The notes: generated by a model not told the origin, from the letters alone. Shown: positions 54,108 to 63,556, counted from the first letter of the stretch. The stretch is 64,000 bases of DNA from an uncultured Lachnospiraceae bacterium (GCA_902787715.1 CADAHQ010000008.1:84603-148602), one strand, 5' to 3'. Translations and numbers: made by a program.

Positions 54108-55516
54108 TTAAAACTGTGCGTACAGGAAGGGTCGGTACGTGGAACTGACCATCAAAACAAAAACGACCACGAGCAGCAACATCAGCACGAACCGGTACGC
54201 CAGCGTGCCGACGAGCGTCTGTCGCGCGGTTCAGGCGTTCCCGGATCCACGGGATGCCGAGCGCGATGCCCGCTATCGAAATCAGCAACAGCAGAATGAT
54301 CTTCGGCGACAGGTAGTATCGCCACGTATAGTTGATCGCCCCTGCGGAGGAGGTGAACATTCCGACGTACCACTCCTTCGCCGACGTCAGATCGGGCGAC
54401 GCGGACAGGATCCACGCGAAAAATGCGATGGCGATCGTTACCGCAAAGTTAATCTCGACGGGAATCGCCTTGTACCAGCGTCTCCCTCTCACGGCTCTCT
54501 CAATTACCACAAACAGGCCGTGAACGCAACCCCAGATCAGGAATGTCATCCGTTCCCGTGCCAGATGCCGGTCAGCAGGAACACGATGAACAAGTGCACG
54601 TAAACATTGCCCCTTCGGTTACCGTCCAGCGGAATGTACACGTACTCGCGGAACCATGCTCCGAGCGAGATGTGCCATTCGCGCCAGAATTCGGTGATCG
54701 AAGTCGACAGGTACGGGCAGTTGGAGTTCTCACCGATCTTGACCCCGAAGTACCTGCACAGACCGATCGCAATGTCGGAACACCCCGAAAAATCAAAGTA
54801 CAGCTGCAGCGAGTACAGCAGCATTTTCAGCCATAAGGTAGGCGTATCGACACCGCAGATCGCGATGCCGTGGTCGATCGCCGCGATCTGCGCCGCGAAC
54901 GTATCCGCGAGGATGACTTTCTTCGCAAGACCGGCGATGATGCGGTCGATGCCGACGGTCATGTCCTCGATCTTCGACTGACGCTCCTTCGCCTGCGGCA
55001 GAAACTCTTTCCACCGGACGATCGGCCTGGAGATCAGCTTCGGGAAGAACGACAGGAACAACACGCTCTGCACGAGGCTGCCGGGTTCGGCGTCCTCCCG
55101 GTAGATGTCAACCAGGTAGGAGATCGCCCCGAACACAAAGTAGGAGACGCCGATCGGCATGATCAGCGTCTTCATCGTGAGCCACTGTCTTCCGATCACG
55201 CGGTCCACGTAGTCGTACAGGAAGCTCGCGCTCTTGTAAAACACAAGGATGAGGACCAGGATCATCACCGGGACTGCCAGCCACTTCTTCGTTCTCGCCG
55301 CGCCGAACGCGCTGCCGGCGAAACAAACGATGAGGACGAGAAGTGCGAACAGGGATAGGGACTTCGCGTCCATCCAGTAGTAGAACGCCGCGCTGAACAC
55401 AAGCAGCGCGACATTTTTCACGCCGGTGCGGCGAAACACTTTTTCAAGAACAAAGTACACCACTAAAAAAAGGCAGGCATCAACACAAACAGAAACGTCA
55501 ACGTCGTAAAACCCAT
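54108..55516 (-). pseudogene. Broken MBOAT O-acyltransferase gene
   Basis: Repaired, this gives about 469 residues, the length of the intact MBOAT at 28804. From the ATG at 55516 (MGFTTLTFLFVLMPAFF) a seven-T run near 55465-55459 must be eight to continue. The frame then holds FWREWHISLGAWFREYVYIPL up to LTGIWHGNG, where a stop at 54546 shows one base missing before MTFLIWG. The frame shifts back near 54222-54231 (one extra base, or two missing) and ends normally with YRPFLYAQF at 54108. The catalytic His is retained but separated from its C-terminal third. It sits 12 bases above the broken DHHW gene. Confidence 0.87.
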
Positions 55517-55566
55517 GGTTTTTTTCTCATCGGTGTCGCCGCAGGACAACATTCAGCTGTAACCCG

Positions 55567-56877
55567 TTACTTCAGTATTCCTCTTAAGCATCCCCCTATA
55601 TAATCAATGTCGTCATCACTCAGAAGTGTGTGTAGCGGCAGGGAAATCAGATTCTCATAATATGCGTACGAATTCGGATAATCCCCAATATCCGTCCCTG
55701 TCGTCTTATATGCCGTCATCATCGGCAACGGCTTGTAATGAACGTTCGTCGCAACCCCCTGTTGCGCCATCAGCTCGATGATCTCGTTGCGTCGCTCCGT
55801 CGAGATTCCCGGGATCCGGATCAGATAGAGGTGTCCAGAACTCCTGCTGTCCCCGGTATAGTGTGTAAGATGTGTGATCCCGAGCTCTTCACAGATTGCA
55901 TCATAGCGGGCGATGATCCGTGCTCTTCTCTCCAGCAACCCCGGATAACGGTCAAGCTGTCTAAGGCCGATGCCGGCCATGATATCGGTCATGTTGCATT
56001 TGTACCACGGTCCGATGATATCGTATTCCCAAGCGCCGAGCTTGGTCTTCGCAAGAGCATCCTTGTTCTGCCCATGCAGCGAGAGGAGCTGGTAGAACTT
56101 GTAAATCTCTGCGTTATCAACGCCCGCAATCGGTTTCCAGGTGCTCGCGCCGCCCTCAGCCGTCGTAAAATTCTTCACCGCATGGAAGCTGAAGGATGTA
56201 AAGTCGGCGATTGCGCCGCAGTACGTTTTCTTTCCACGGAACGTGCGGGAAGCGCCTAAACTATGTGCCGCGTCAGATAATACAGCCACACGTCCGATTG
56301 ACGCCTGAATCCGGTGGTTGAGATCCCCAAGCGGTGTTCCGTCCGTTTCGATAGGCCGGAACAATCCCTTCTTCTCTTCTACGATTTTGTAAACCGTCTC
56401 GTAGTCCGCGATGATTCCCGCAAGATCAACGGCAACGATAGCTTTCGTCTTCTCTGTGATTGCTGCTGCAAGCGCTGTGTAATCCATCTCCGGCATATGC
56501 GTCACCACATCGCCATCTTTTTGGATATCCACAAACTTTACGGTCGCGCCGCAATGAATCGCGGCGGATGCCGTCGCGGTATAGGTGTATGCAGGGACGA
56601 TAACCTCATCGCCAGGGCCTACGCCCAATATCCGAAGATTCAACTCTTCCGCGGCCGTCGCGGAATTCAGGCATACGACCCGGTTACTCCAGCGTTCGAT
56701 TTCCGCTTCGGTATCAACGTTGTTCTTTCCTGTCTCAATGTACGCGGCTATTCTTCTTTCAAGATGTTTGGTCCTAGGTCCGGTTGTAATCCACCCGGAG
56801 CGAAGCGCCTCCGCAACCTCCGCGATTTCCGCCTCGGTAATGTCAGGCGGACTGAAACTGATTCGTCTCATAGTCAT
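55567..56877 (-). CDS. DegT/DnrJ-family sugar aminotransferase, long form
   Basis: This PLP enzyme of about 436 residues begins RRISFSPPDITEAEIAEV. It has the conserved NSATAAEELNL, the DAAHSLGA block and the cofactor Lys in FHAVKNFTTAEGG. An insert of about 40 residues after the central region makes it longer than the usual 370-390. It follows the WbpM-like dehydratase by 110 bp, so it probably aminates C4 of the keto sugar, as PglE does for PglF. The start at 56877 follows AGGAAAG; the longer frame to 56919 lacks a ribosome binding site. Confidence 0.88.
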   Translation of the reverse strand: MTMRRISFSPPDITEAEIAEVAEALRSGWITTGPRTKHLERRIAAYIETGKNNVDTEAEIERWSNRVVCLNSATAAEELNLRILGVGPGDEVIVPAYTYTATASAAIHCGATVKFVDIQKDGDVVTHMPEMDYTALAAAITEKTKAIVAVDLAGIIADYETVYKIVEEKKGLFRPIETDGTPLGDLNHRIQASIGRVAVLSDAAHSLGASRTFRGKKTYCGAIADFTSFSFHAVKNFTTAEGGASTWKPIAGVDNAEIYKFYQLLSLHGQNKDALAKTKLGAWEYDIIGPWYKCNMTDIMAGIGLRQLDRYPGLLERRARIIARYDAICEELGITHLTHYTGDSRSSGHLYLIRIPGISTERRNEIIELMAQQGVATNVHYKPLPMMTAYKTTGTDIGDYPNSYAYYENLISLPLHTLLSDDDIDYIGGCLRGILK

Positions 56878-56986
56878 ATCTGTTTCGCTTTCCTGCCGTA
56901 GTATTCTTTCTACCGGCATACTCGGCCGTATCCCGTGTTCCGGTCCGGCCGTGTCTTATTTCCGCGCTTATGCCTGGATTGATTTC

Positions 56987-59101
56987 TCAATCGTCTTTCT
57001 CCTCGCCGACTTTCCCTTCGCCGACTTCCTTCATAAGCATGCGATACGTCTCACTCCTAATCGCATCCACGCCCTCCTGGTGGTACGTATTCACCATACC
57101 TGCCACCAATCTCTTAATATCTCGGCTGTTCGCATATGCGGCATCCATTAAATCATCGAGATCATCAAGGAACTGCGGAATGTCAAATTTGAGCGGGCAA
57201 CCGATGTGAATTTTCTCGTTCTCGGTCTTACGAATTCCCTCTTCCGCCAACAGCTTCTCCTCATACAGCTTCTCGCCCGGTCTTAGGCCGGTGTACTCGA
57301 TTTTGATGTCGATGTCGGGCTTCAGGCCCGAGAGCTTGATCAGGTTGCGCGCAAGCGTGTCGATCTTGACGGGGCTGCCCATGTCAAGGACGAAGATCTC
57401 GCCGCCGCGGGCGTTCGTGCCTGCGAGGAGGACGAGGCTGACGGCCTCGGGGATGGTCATGAAGTAGCGGATGATGTCAGGGTGCGTGACCGTGACGGGA
57501 CCGCCCTTCTCGATCTGCTTTTTGAAGATCGGGATGACGCTGCCGTTGGAGCCGAGGACGTTGCCGAAGCGGACGGCCACGAACTCGGTGCGGATGTTGC
57601 GGAAGAATTCTGCATTTGCCTCGAGGTCGAGTTTTTCCTTGCCGCCGCGGGTCTTCGTGTAATGCGTGAAGAGCTGCGGGATCTCGGCGGCCTTGCCTTC
57701 CTTGATCTTGGCGTCGAAACTCTGGATGATCATCTCGCACAGGCGCTTCGAGGCGCCCATGATGTTGGTCGGATTGACGGCCTTATCGGTGGAGATCAGC
57801 ACAAAGCGCTGGCAGCCGTGCACCATGGCCGCGTAGGCGGTCTTGTAGGTGCCGATGGCATTGTTTTTGATGGCCTCGCAGGGGCTGTCCTCCATGAGCG
57901 GCACATGCTTGTGGGCCGCTGCGTGGTAGACGACGTCGGGCTTGTACTGCTCGAAGACCTGGAACATTTTCCGCGAGTCGCGCACGGAGCCGATCAGCGT
58001 GACGAGATCGAGCTCGGGGTGCTTTTCCTTGAGTTCCAGCTGTATATTATAGGCATTGTTTTCGTAGATGTCGAAGATGATGAGGCGCTTCGGATGATGG
58101 TCCGCGACCTGCCGGCAGAGCTCGCTGCCAATCGATCCGCCGCCACCCGTGACGAGCACGGTCTTGCCGTGAAGGAACGAAAAGACCTCCCCCATATCGA
58201 CCCGAATCGGGTCGCGACCGAGGAGATCTTCGATGGACACATTTTTGAGGTTCGATACCGACACGTCGCCGTTTACGAGCTGATACATGCCCGGCAAATT
58301 CTTCAGCTCACACCCAGTCTCCTGGCAAATGCTCAAAATATCCCTGCGTGTTGACATCTCTGCCGAGGGAATCGCAAGGAATATCTTCTGCACATGATAA
58401 TTCTCGACCGCCTCCATGATGTTATCGCGGCCGCCGACAACAGGCACGCCGTCGATGTAGCGTCCCTGCTTATTCTTGTTATCATCGATGATGCACACAA
58501 CGCGGTCGCCGACTTCCTGCGCCGAGTTGATGTCGCGGAGAATCATCTGTCCGGCTGCTCCGGCGCCGATGATCATGACGTTGGCGCCTGCTCCCTTCGG
58601 CTTGCCGATGCGGGCTTCCGTGCGGATCAAAAGAATAAAACGGTACGCAAAGCGAATCCCCAGCACGAGACAGAACTGGATGATGGCTCCGATGATATAG
58701 TACGATAAGGGCATGCGGTGGCTCTGGACGAAGGTCTCCTTCATGTAGCGCATCATGGCGGTGATTCCCACGGTATGCACAACCGCGGTGATCATCGACG
58801 CGATGATGGTCCGAAGGAGCTCCGAGTAGCTTGCAAAACGCCAGATACTCTTATAGAGCCGTAAGATATAAAAGAGTAAAATAGATACTACAACATAAGC
58901 CGGCGTGAACAGTTTCCACGCCCGCAGGTATTCGCCGGGAATGATGGAGTAGCGGCAATCGAAGCGAAGCCACAACGCAAGGAAGTAGCTCATCGATACC
59001 GCCAGGATATCGTAGATTGCCAGGAACAGGGAGATGCCGATCCAATGCTCCCGTCCGAAGAATCTGCGCATCGGCTTCACTTTTCTATTGCTTTCGCTCA
59101 T
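56987..59101 (-). CDS. WbpM/PglF-type nucleotide-sugar 4,6-dehydratase, membrane-bound
   Basis: This 704-residue protein is predicted to convert UDP-GlcNAc to the 4-keto-6-deoxy sugar. Four membrane helices occupy about residues 20-150. A first nucleotide-binding-like domain has IIGAGAAGQMILRD; the catalytic domain has VTGGGGSIGSELCRQ and STDKAVNPTNIMGASKR, in which the usual catalytic Tyr is Met (MxxxK), as in WbpM. The ATG at 59101 follows GGGAGGCAGACACGTA. It is the first gene of the large operon. Confidence 0.94.
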   Translation of the reverse strand: MSESNRKVKPMRRFFGREHWIGISLFLAIYDILAVSMSYFLALWLRFDCRYSIIPGEYLRAWKLFTPAYVVVSILLFYILRLYKSIWRFASYSELLRTIIASMITAVVHTVGITAMMRYMKETFVQSHRMPLSYYIIGAIIQFCLVLGIRFAYRFILLIRTEARIGKPKGAGANVMIIGAGAAGQMILRDINSAQEVGDRVVCIIDDNKNKQGRYIDGVPVVGGRDNIMEAVENYHVQKIFLAIPSAEMSTRRDILSICQETGCELKNLPGMYQLVNGDVSVSNLKNVSIEDLLGRDPIRVDMGEVFSFLHGKTVLVTGGGGSIGSELCRQVADHHPKRLIIFDIYENNAYNIQLELKEKHPELDLVTLIGSVRDSRKMFQVFEQYKPDVVYHAAAHKHVPLMEDSPCEAIKNNAIGTYKTAYAAMVHGCQRFVLISTDKAVNPTNIMGASKRLCEMIIQSFDAKIKEGKAAEIPQLFTHYTKTRGGKEKLDLEANAEFFRNIRTEFVAVRFGNVLGSNGSVIPIFKKQIEKGGPVTVTHPDIIRYFMTIPEAVSLVLLAGTNARGGEIFVLDMGSPVKIDTLARNLIKLSGLKPDIDIKIEYTGLRPGEKLYEEKLLAEEGIRKTENEKIHIGCPLKFDIPQFLDDLDDLMDAAYANSRDIKRLVAGMVNTYHQEGVDAIRSETYRMLMKEVGEGKVGEEKDD

Positions 59102-59308
59102 TACGTGTCTGCCTCCCGCCGTGTCCGGCTTTCGCCGTACCGGCAGAAGCTCCTGCCTTCGCAGGAATCCCTTCGTGTATATTCCCCTTACATCTGCCGC
59201 GCCGCGGCGTTGCCCATACTGTCTGCGCTGCGGCGTGCCCGAACTGTCGGCCCCGCGCCGGTTCCGCCCGTTTGGGCGCACTTCTCCCGTCAAATGGCGT
59301 AGTCATAC
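59102..59308 (-). other. Structured 5' leader of the polysaccharide operon
   Basis: About 207 GC-rich bases separate the predicted transcript start from the WbpM-like ATG and hold no supported gene. On the minus strand TCCTGC-GAAG-GCAGGA (59166-59151) and CGGC-GAAA-GCCG (59137-59126) form small hairpins with purine tetraloops just before the ribosome binding site. I recognise no catalogued riboswitch. A leader of this kind before an operon of nearly 37 kb could be an antitermination target, which is inference. Confidence 0.45.
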
Positions 59309-59314
59309 ATAGTG

Positions 59315-59343
59315 AGTATACCGCAATCCCGCGAAAAAATCAA
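59315..59343 (-). promoter_or_regulatory. Promoter of the polysaccharide operon
   Basis: The minus strand reads TTGATT (59343-59338), 17 bases, TATACT (59320-59315). It lies just upstream of the first gene of the long operon. Confidence 0.75.
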
Positions 59344-59372
59344 GTCTTTGGGGCTGGGGCGCTTAATGGCGC

Positions 59373-59875
59373 CTAACCATCGGAGCGACCATCAGGGCGG
59401 GCCATGCCCAACCCGCCGGCCGGCTGGGGCGTTTGGCTTAGGATTCCTCCTTTGTGTCCGTTTTGGCGCGCCCGTATCAGGTCGACGATTTCACTTGCCC
59501 CTGTTTTTCGTATTGCACCGGGATATTTCTGTTCAAACGCAAGCAGAAGGCTTTTGGCCTCCTTCTCTCCCTCCTCAGTATCTTCATACAGTTCTTCTAA
59601 GGATTTTCCGCCAAACACTGTTTCTGCAAATACTTTCGATCTTGCCGGGAGCACCTCCCAGTCCCCGTACAATTCATTTACCGCCCTTTGAACGGCCGCC
59701 TTCGTTATCGGTGTACCTTTCGTTTCGTGTTCTTTCAGTATCCCGACAATATCGGAACAATCTCCGCAGGCATGCTTTTCCCTGCAAGCTTGCGATACTC
59801 TTTCGCCACTTCTTTCAGGAACTCATCCAGATTATCTTTTGTTATTTCAACCGATTTAACCGAATCAGACAACAT
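59373..59875 (-). pseudogene. Internally deleted nucleotidyltransferase-like (AbiEii/DUF6036 type) gene
   Basis: From ATG 59875, ten bases inside the HTH gene end, about 40 residues read SVEITKDNLDEFLKEVAKEY to GKSMPAEI, then a stop near 59740. In another frame the sequence resumes with SDIVGILKEHETKGTPITKA and LYGDWEVLPARSKVFAETVF to 59373. From memory of the family, these are the N- and C-terminal parts of a small nucleotidyltransferase-fold protein. The catalytic core (GG..L..G.R.T.D.D region, about 100 residues) is absent, so an internal deletion joined the ends out of frame. Confidence 0.72.
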
Positions 59876-60434
59876 CCCTCACCCCGCTTTCAACAATGTT
59901 AAAACGCAGGAACTCGGGAATTGCCTCCTTTTTTGCTTCCTCATAGATTGCAACATCCTCGCTCGCCTTCGCCATCAGTCGTATTCCGGCCGGATAAATC
60001 GGCTTCTCCAGTTTTTGGGATCGAATATCATCATAATCACTGCAAAGCGGAATCTGGTTTTCCCTGCTGATATAGTCAAGCATCGCAAGCAGGTAAAAGC
60101 TTTCCGGATACCATTCCCGTTCATAATATCTGCGAATCTCTCCGCTGTTTAGTGTTTCCACAATAAACTCCATGTCTCCCAAAGACTTCACCTGATGACA
60201 CACGTAGCTTTTATAATTTTCAAAAGCCGGCCTCTTCAGAACATACTGCTCCACCAACTGCTCCATTGTGACGTCAAGCTCGCGGGCGAGCTTGTAAACC
60301 GTTTCGGCGCTGCATTTGCCGAGGTTTGTCTTGCCGCTGCAGATGTCGCTCAGCGTCATGTAGGGCACGCCGCTTCTCATGGCAAGACGATATTTTGAAA
60401 GGCGCTTGGCCTGCATCAGTTTGTTGATATCCAT
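59865..60434 (-). CDS. XRE-type helix-turn-helix regulator, partner of the deleted nucleotidyltransferase
   Basis: This 189-residue protein has an N-terminal Xre/Cro-type HTH (about 1-60: SKYRLAMRSGVPYMTLSDICSG, then ETVYKLARELDVTMEQLV). A C-terminal domain of about 120 residues contains the acidic YEREWYPESFYLLAMLDYISRE. It overlaps the nucleotidyltransferase remnant by 11 bases. Such HTH-nucleotidyltransferase pairs resemble toxin-antitoxin or abortive-infection modules, with this gene the regulator/antitoxin-like half. AAAAGGAGGACCCC precedes the ATG at 60434. Confidence 0.82.
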   Translation of the reverse strand: MDINKLMQAKRLSKYRLAMRSGVPYMTLSDICSGKTNLGKCSAETVYKLARELDVTMEQLVEQYVLKRPAFENYKSYVCHQVKSLGDMEFIVETLNSGEIRRYYEREWYPESFYLLAMLDYISRENQIPLCSDYDDIRSQKLEKPIYPAGIRLMAKASEDVAIYEEAKKEAIPEFLRFNIVESGVRDVV

Positions 60435-60461
60435 GGGGTCCTCCTTTTACGGCTTTTTTGT

Positions 60462-60491
60462 ATTATAACGGTGCGCCGTGATAATTGTCAA
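60462..60491 (-). promoter_or_regulatory. Promoter of the XRE regulator gene
   Basis: The minus strand reads TTGACA (60491-60486), 18 bases, TATAAT (60467-60462). The spacer contains an imperfect dyad (ACGGCGCACCGT) that could be an autoregulatory operator. Confidence 0.8.
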
Positions 60492-60901
60492 GATTCGATT
60501 GATTCGACACGCGCATGGCGGGGATCTGAAGTTGACAGTTTCGGACACAATAGGAAACGCCCCTGTCGTTAAACAGGGGCGTTTCCCGGAGAAGGTATTT
60601 TTGTTACTTATGGGGTGTAGCAAAAACTATAATGTATTGGGGTTTACGTCCATTATAATACCACGGGTCAGTGCGGATGTGTGCACAAACATTACAAAAA
60701 GTGCAATTTCTTTTTGTGCAGTTTGACGAAGGTCTTTCGTGATTGTGTCGGTTGCACATCAAAATACAGTGTTTTTCGCCCCGTTTTTCCGTCATTTTTT
60801 ACAATTGGGCGTTTTTCGCGGTTTTTTCTTCATTGTCGCGGGGTGCTGCTGCGGTGACTACCGGAGCGGTTTCCGCACCCCGTCCCCATGCGGCTGCTGC
60901 C
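60492..60901. other. 410-bp intergenic region, no supported gene
   Basis: Apart from a strong hairpin at 60553-60586 and another inverted repeat (CGGGGTGC at 60839-60846 with GCACCCCG at 60875-60882), I see no feature. Short frames here lack ribosome binding sites. Confidence 0.6.
60553..60586. terminator. Perfect 14-bp hairpin, probable terminator
   Basis: GGAAACGCCCCTGT (60553-60566) pairs exactly with ACAGGGGCGTTTCC (60573-60586) over a 6-base loop. The T-rich half of the stem resembles bidirectional terminators. On the minus strand it would end the FeoB-associated gene transcript. Confidence 0.6.
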
Positions 60902-61117
60902 CTACCGACTGTCGTTGCCTGCCCCGGAACGGCTGCCTCGCTCCGCGCCCGGTCGTTTCCCGCAGGTTGCGCTGCCCGGACACCCCTCGCAGCCGCAGGA
61001 GCAGCTTCGGCGGCCGGCCCTGCGGTCGCGGATCATCTTGCGGAGAATCAGCGCCACAATGATTGCAAGAATCGCGGCGACAACAATTGTTCCCATGTTA
61101 TCTGTGAGCCATGCCAT
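60902..61117 (-). CDS. FeoB-associated Cys-rich membrane protein
   Basis: This 71-residue protein has an N-terminal membrane helix (about residues 9-28, TIVVAAILAIIVALILRKM) followed by a basic stretch and a Cys-rich segment (CSCGCEGCPGSATC). It matches the small proteins usually found with the ferrous-iron transporter FeoB. No feoA or feoB is in the window, so its partner must be elsewhere. The ATG at 61117 follows AAGGAGGCAATTATC. Confidence 0.82.
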   Translation of the reverse strand: MAWLTDNMGTIVVAAILAIIVALILRKMIRDRRAGRRSCSCGCEGCPGSATCGKRPGAERGSRSGAGNDSR

Positions 61118-61501
61118 GATAATTGCCTCCTTAGTCTTTTTCCCTTGAGTGCCACTCCTCTTTTTACCTGTCTCAAATCCCCGATTTCTCCGGCTTTCAA
61201 TGGTTTCAGCGAAATTTCGTCGTTTGCATTGTAATCGTATCTGTCTCTTTTTTCTTCGCCGCGGTGTCTTCAGTTTCAAACTCAATGGTTTTCTTTCACT
61301 TTCCCGTTTTCCATTGAATTCGCTCCGAATCACTCTTTTTCGCATCTGTAAAACGAGGTCAGTTTTCAATGGAAATCCGTGTTTCTCCTAATTTCCATTG
61401 AAAAGTTGCTTTCACCGACGAAAAAACGGGGTTTACAAGCGGAAAAGGCAAGAAAGCCGGACTCTTGCCCGTTTTCCTGCCCTTGCTTCGCTGTAAGTTT
61501 G
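61118..61501. repeat. 384-bp gap with clustered CCATTGAA/TTCAATGG motifs
   Basis: TTCAATGG or its complement occurs near 61197, 61307-61320, 61363-61376 and 61391-61404, with a partial copy (CTCAATGG) near 61281. The last two form a perfect 14-bp inverted repeat (TTTTCAATGGAAAT/ATTTCCATTGAAAA) with a 14-base loop, about 100 bases below the ftsH stop. No gene is supported. Confidence 0.65.
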
Positions 61502-63487
61502 TTAGTTTTCTTTGTTTGTTGCCTCGCCGGCCTCAAGGGCCTCCGAAGTGCCGTTCGCGCCCTCAACTGCAGTGTCCGCGTCGGGATTGCCCACGGCAGC
61601 CCCCATAGCAGCGTCCGCGTCGTCGAGGGAAATCTCGGTCACGACGGGGCCGTTCTCGGCCTCGGGCGTGATGCCGAAGAGCGCCTCGAACTCCTCGCGG
61701 GTGATGCGTTCCTTCTCAAGAAGGAGCGCGGCGCAGGCGTCAAGCACATCGCGGTGCTCCGCGATGATGCGCTGGGCGTCGGCGTAGCAGACGTCGATGA
61801 TGCGGCGCACTTCCTCGTCGATCTTGTTGGCGACGTTCTCGCTGTAGCTCTTCGTGTGGCCGTAGTCGCGGCCGATGAAGACCTCGTCCTCGTCCGCGTC
61901 GTAGTTGACGGGGCCTAAGGACTCGGAGAAGCCGTATTTGACGACCATGGAGCGGGCAAGGTCGGTTGCCTGCTTAATATCGCGGCTGGCGCCTGTCGTG
62001 ATGTCGGAGAAGACCTGCTCCTCCGCGACGCGGCCGCCTAAGGATACGATAATCTGCTGAAGCATCTGCCCGCGGGTTGCGAACATCTCGTCCTCACCCG
62101 GCAGCGGCATGGTGTAGCCGGCGGCGCCGGTTCCGGTCGGGATGATGGAGACGGTGTAGACCGGTCCCACATCCGGCAGAACGTGGAAGAGAATCGCATG
62201 GCCTGCCTCGTGGAAGGCCGTGATTCGCTTCTCCTTGTCGGAGATGATGCGGCTCTTCTTCTCCGTGCCGATACCGACGCGGATAAGAGCTTTCTTTACG
62301 TCATCGTAATTGATAAATGCACGGTTTTCCTTCGCGGCCGTGATGGCAGCCTCGTTCATGAGGTTCTCGAGGTCCGCGCCGGAGAAGCCGGCCGTCGAGC
62401 GCGCGATATGCTCGAGGTTCACGTCCTCGCCGAGAGGCTTGTTGCGTACATGTACCTTCAGGATTTCCAGACGGCCGCGCACGTCCGGTCTGCCGACCAT
62501 TACCTTGCGGTCGAAACGACCCGGGCGAAGGATCGCCGGATCCAGAATGTCCACGCGGTTCGTTGCCGCAAGGACAATGATACCTTCGTTGACACCGAAA
62601 CCGTCCATCTCCACAAGGAGCTGGTTCAGGGTCTGCTCGCGCTCGTCATGGCCGCCGCCCAAACCTGCGCCGCGGCGTCTTGCAACGGCGTCGATCTCGT
62701 CGATGAAGACGATGCAGGGTGCATTTTTCTTCGCGGTCGCGAAGAGGTCGCGCACGCGGGAAGCACCGACACCGACAAACATTTCCACGAAGTCGGAGCC
62801 GGAGATGGAGAAGAACGGAACGCCTGCCTCGCCGGCCACGGCCTTCGCAAGGAGCGTCTTACCGGTTCCGGGCGGGCCCTCCATGAGGATGCCCTTCGGG
62901 ATGCGGGCGCCCACGCGGATGAACTGCTTCGGGTTGGCCAGGAAATCAACAACCTCCTGGAGCTCTTCCTTCTCTTCCTGAAGGCCCGCAACGTCCTTAA
63001 AGGTCGTCGGATTTTCCTTGCCGTCGGTCATCTGCGCGCGGCTTCTGCCGAAGTTCAGCACCTGCGAGTTGCTTCCGCCACCGCCCAGAGAGTGTCCGAG
63101 CACCAGGAACACAAGCACTACGGCGATCAGGATGACGAGGTACGGGAACACGGTGGTCCAGAACCAGCTGGGCTTGTCCACCTTCGTCACGATGACCGTG
63201 ACACCTGCCGCCTCGGCCTCCGCGACGATCTGGTTGATGTCCGAGAACTGGAACTCGCGAATCTCGTGGTCCGTCATCTCCACGCGAACGCGGCCCGTGG
63301 GCACCTCCTCGTTGGGAGTGACCGCCACCGCCGTCACCTTGCCTTCCTCAAGCCATTTCGCAAAATCCGCATGCGTATACTGCGTCGCATTGCGGTCCGC
63401 CAGTCCCGAGTAGATCATGGCGACGATAAATATGCCCAGCAGAATGAAATAGAACACCATTCCCCGGTACGATCTGTTACGTTTCAC
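61502..63487 (-). CDS. ftsH: ATP-dependent zinc metalloprotease FtsH
   Basis: This 661-residue membrane AAA+ protease degrades misfolded membrane and regulatory proteins. Two N-terminal helices (about 10-27 and 112-131) flank a small extracytoplasmic domain. The AAA module has Walker A GPPGTGKT (about 204-211), Walker [11 protein letters not shown] and the second region of homology ([19 protein letters not shown]). The zinc site is HEAGH, with a distal Asp in the helical domain. The C-terminal tail is Ala/Glu/Asp-rich and variable. Translation appears to start at GTG 63487, with GGAGGC 13 bases upstream. Confidence 0.96.
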   Translation of the reverse strand: MKRNRSYRGMVFYFILLGIFIVAMIYSGLADRNATQYTHADFAKWLEEGKVTAVAVTPNEEVPTGRVRVEMTDHEIREFQFSDINQIVAEAEAAGVTVIVTKVDKPSWFWTTVFPYLVILIAVVLVFLVLGHSLGGGGSNSQVLNFGRSRAQMTDGKENPTTFKDVAGLQEEKEELQEVVDFLANPKQFIRVGARIPKGILMEGPPGTGKTLLAKAVAGEAGVPFFSISGSDFVEMFVGVGASRVRDLFATAKKNAPCIVFIDEIDAVARRRGAGLGGGHDEREQTLNQLLVEMDGFGVNEGIIVLAATNRVDILDPAILRPGRFDRKVMVGRPDVRGRLEILKVHVRNKPLGEDVNLEHIARSTAGFSGADLENLMNEAAITAAKENRAFINYDDVKKALIRVGIGTEKKSRIISDKEKRITAFHEAGHAILFHVLPDVGPVYTVSIIPTGTGAAGYTMPLPGEDEMFATRGQMLQQIIVSLGGRVAEEQVFSDITTGASRDIKQATDLARSMVVKYGFSESLGPVNYDADEDEVFIGRDYGHTKSYSENVANKIDEEVRRIIDVCYADAQRIIAEHRDVLDACAALLLEKERITREEFEALFGITPEAENGPVVTEISLDDADAAMGAAVGNPDADTAVEGANGTSEALEAGEATNKEN

Positions 63488-63556
63488 TTGCGTTCTTACG
63501 CCTCCGAATCTTCAAATGTTTCTTCAATCTTCCGCTGCCGTCTTCCGGCAATTTCT

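Noticed and set aside
52477-54549. A 690-residue frame that looks like a natural MBOAT-DHHW fusion protein
   Set aside because: Its first third is the C-terminal part of an MBOAT gene read after one frameshift, and its junction crosses the true MBOAT end (YRPFLYAQF in another frame) and the DHHW start. It is a product of several frameshifts.
59102-59308. Leader as a c-di-GMP-I or other known riboswitch
   Set aside because: A GAAA tetraloop hairpin is present, but the conserved aptamer core sequences were not found.
60604-60795. A 63-codon minus-strand frame with several cysteines
   Set aside because: No ribosome binding site before its ATG and no known family; the Cys spacing looks accidental.
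60839-60882. CGGGGTGC/GCACCCCG inverted repeat as terminator of the FeoB-associated gene
   Set aside because: No T-run follows the stem on the minus strand; the hairpin at 60553 is a better candidate.
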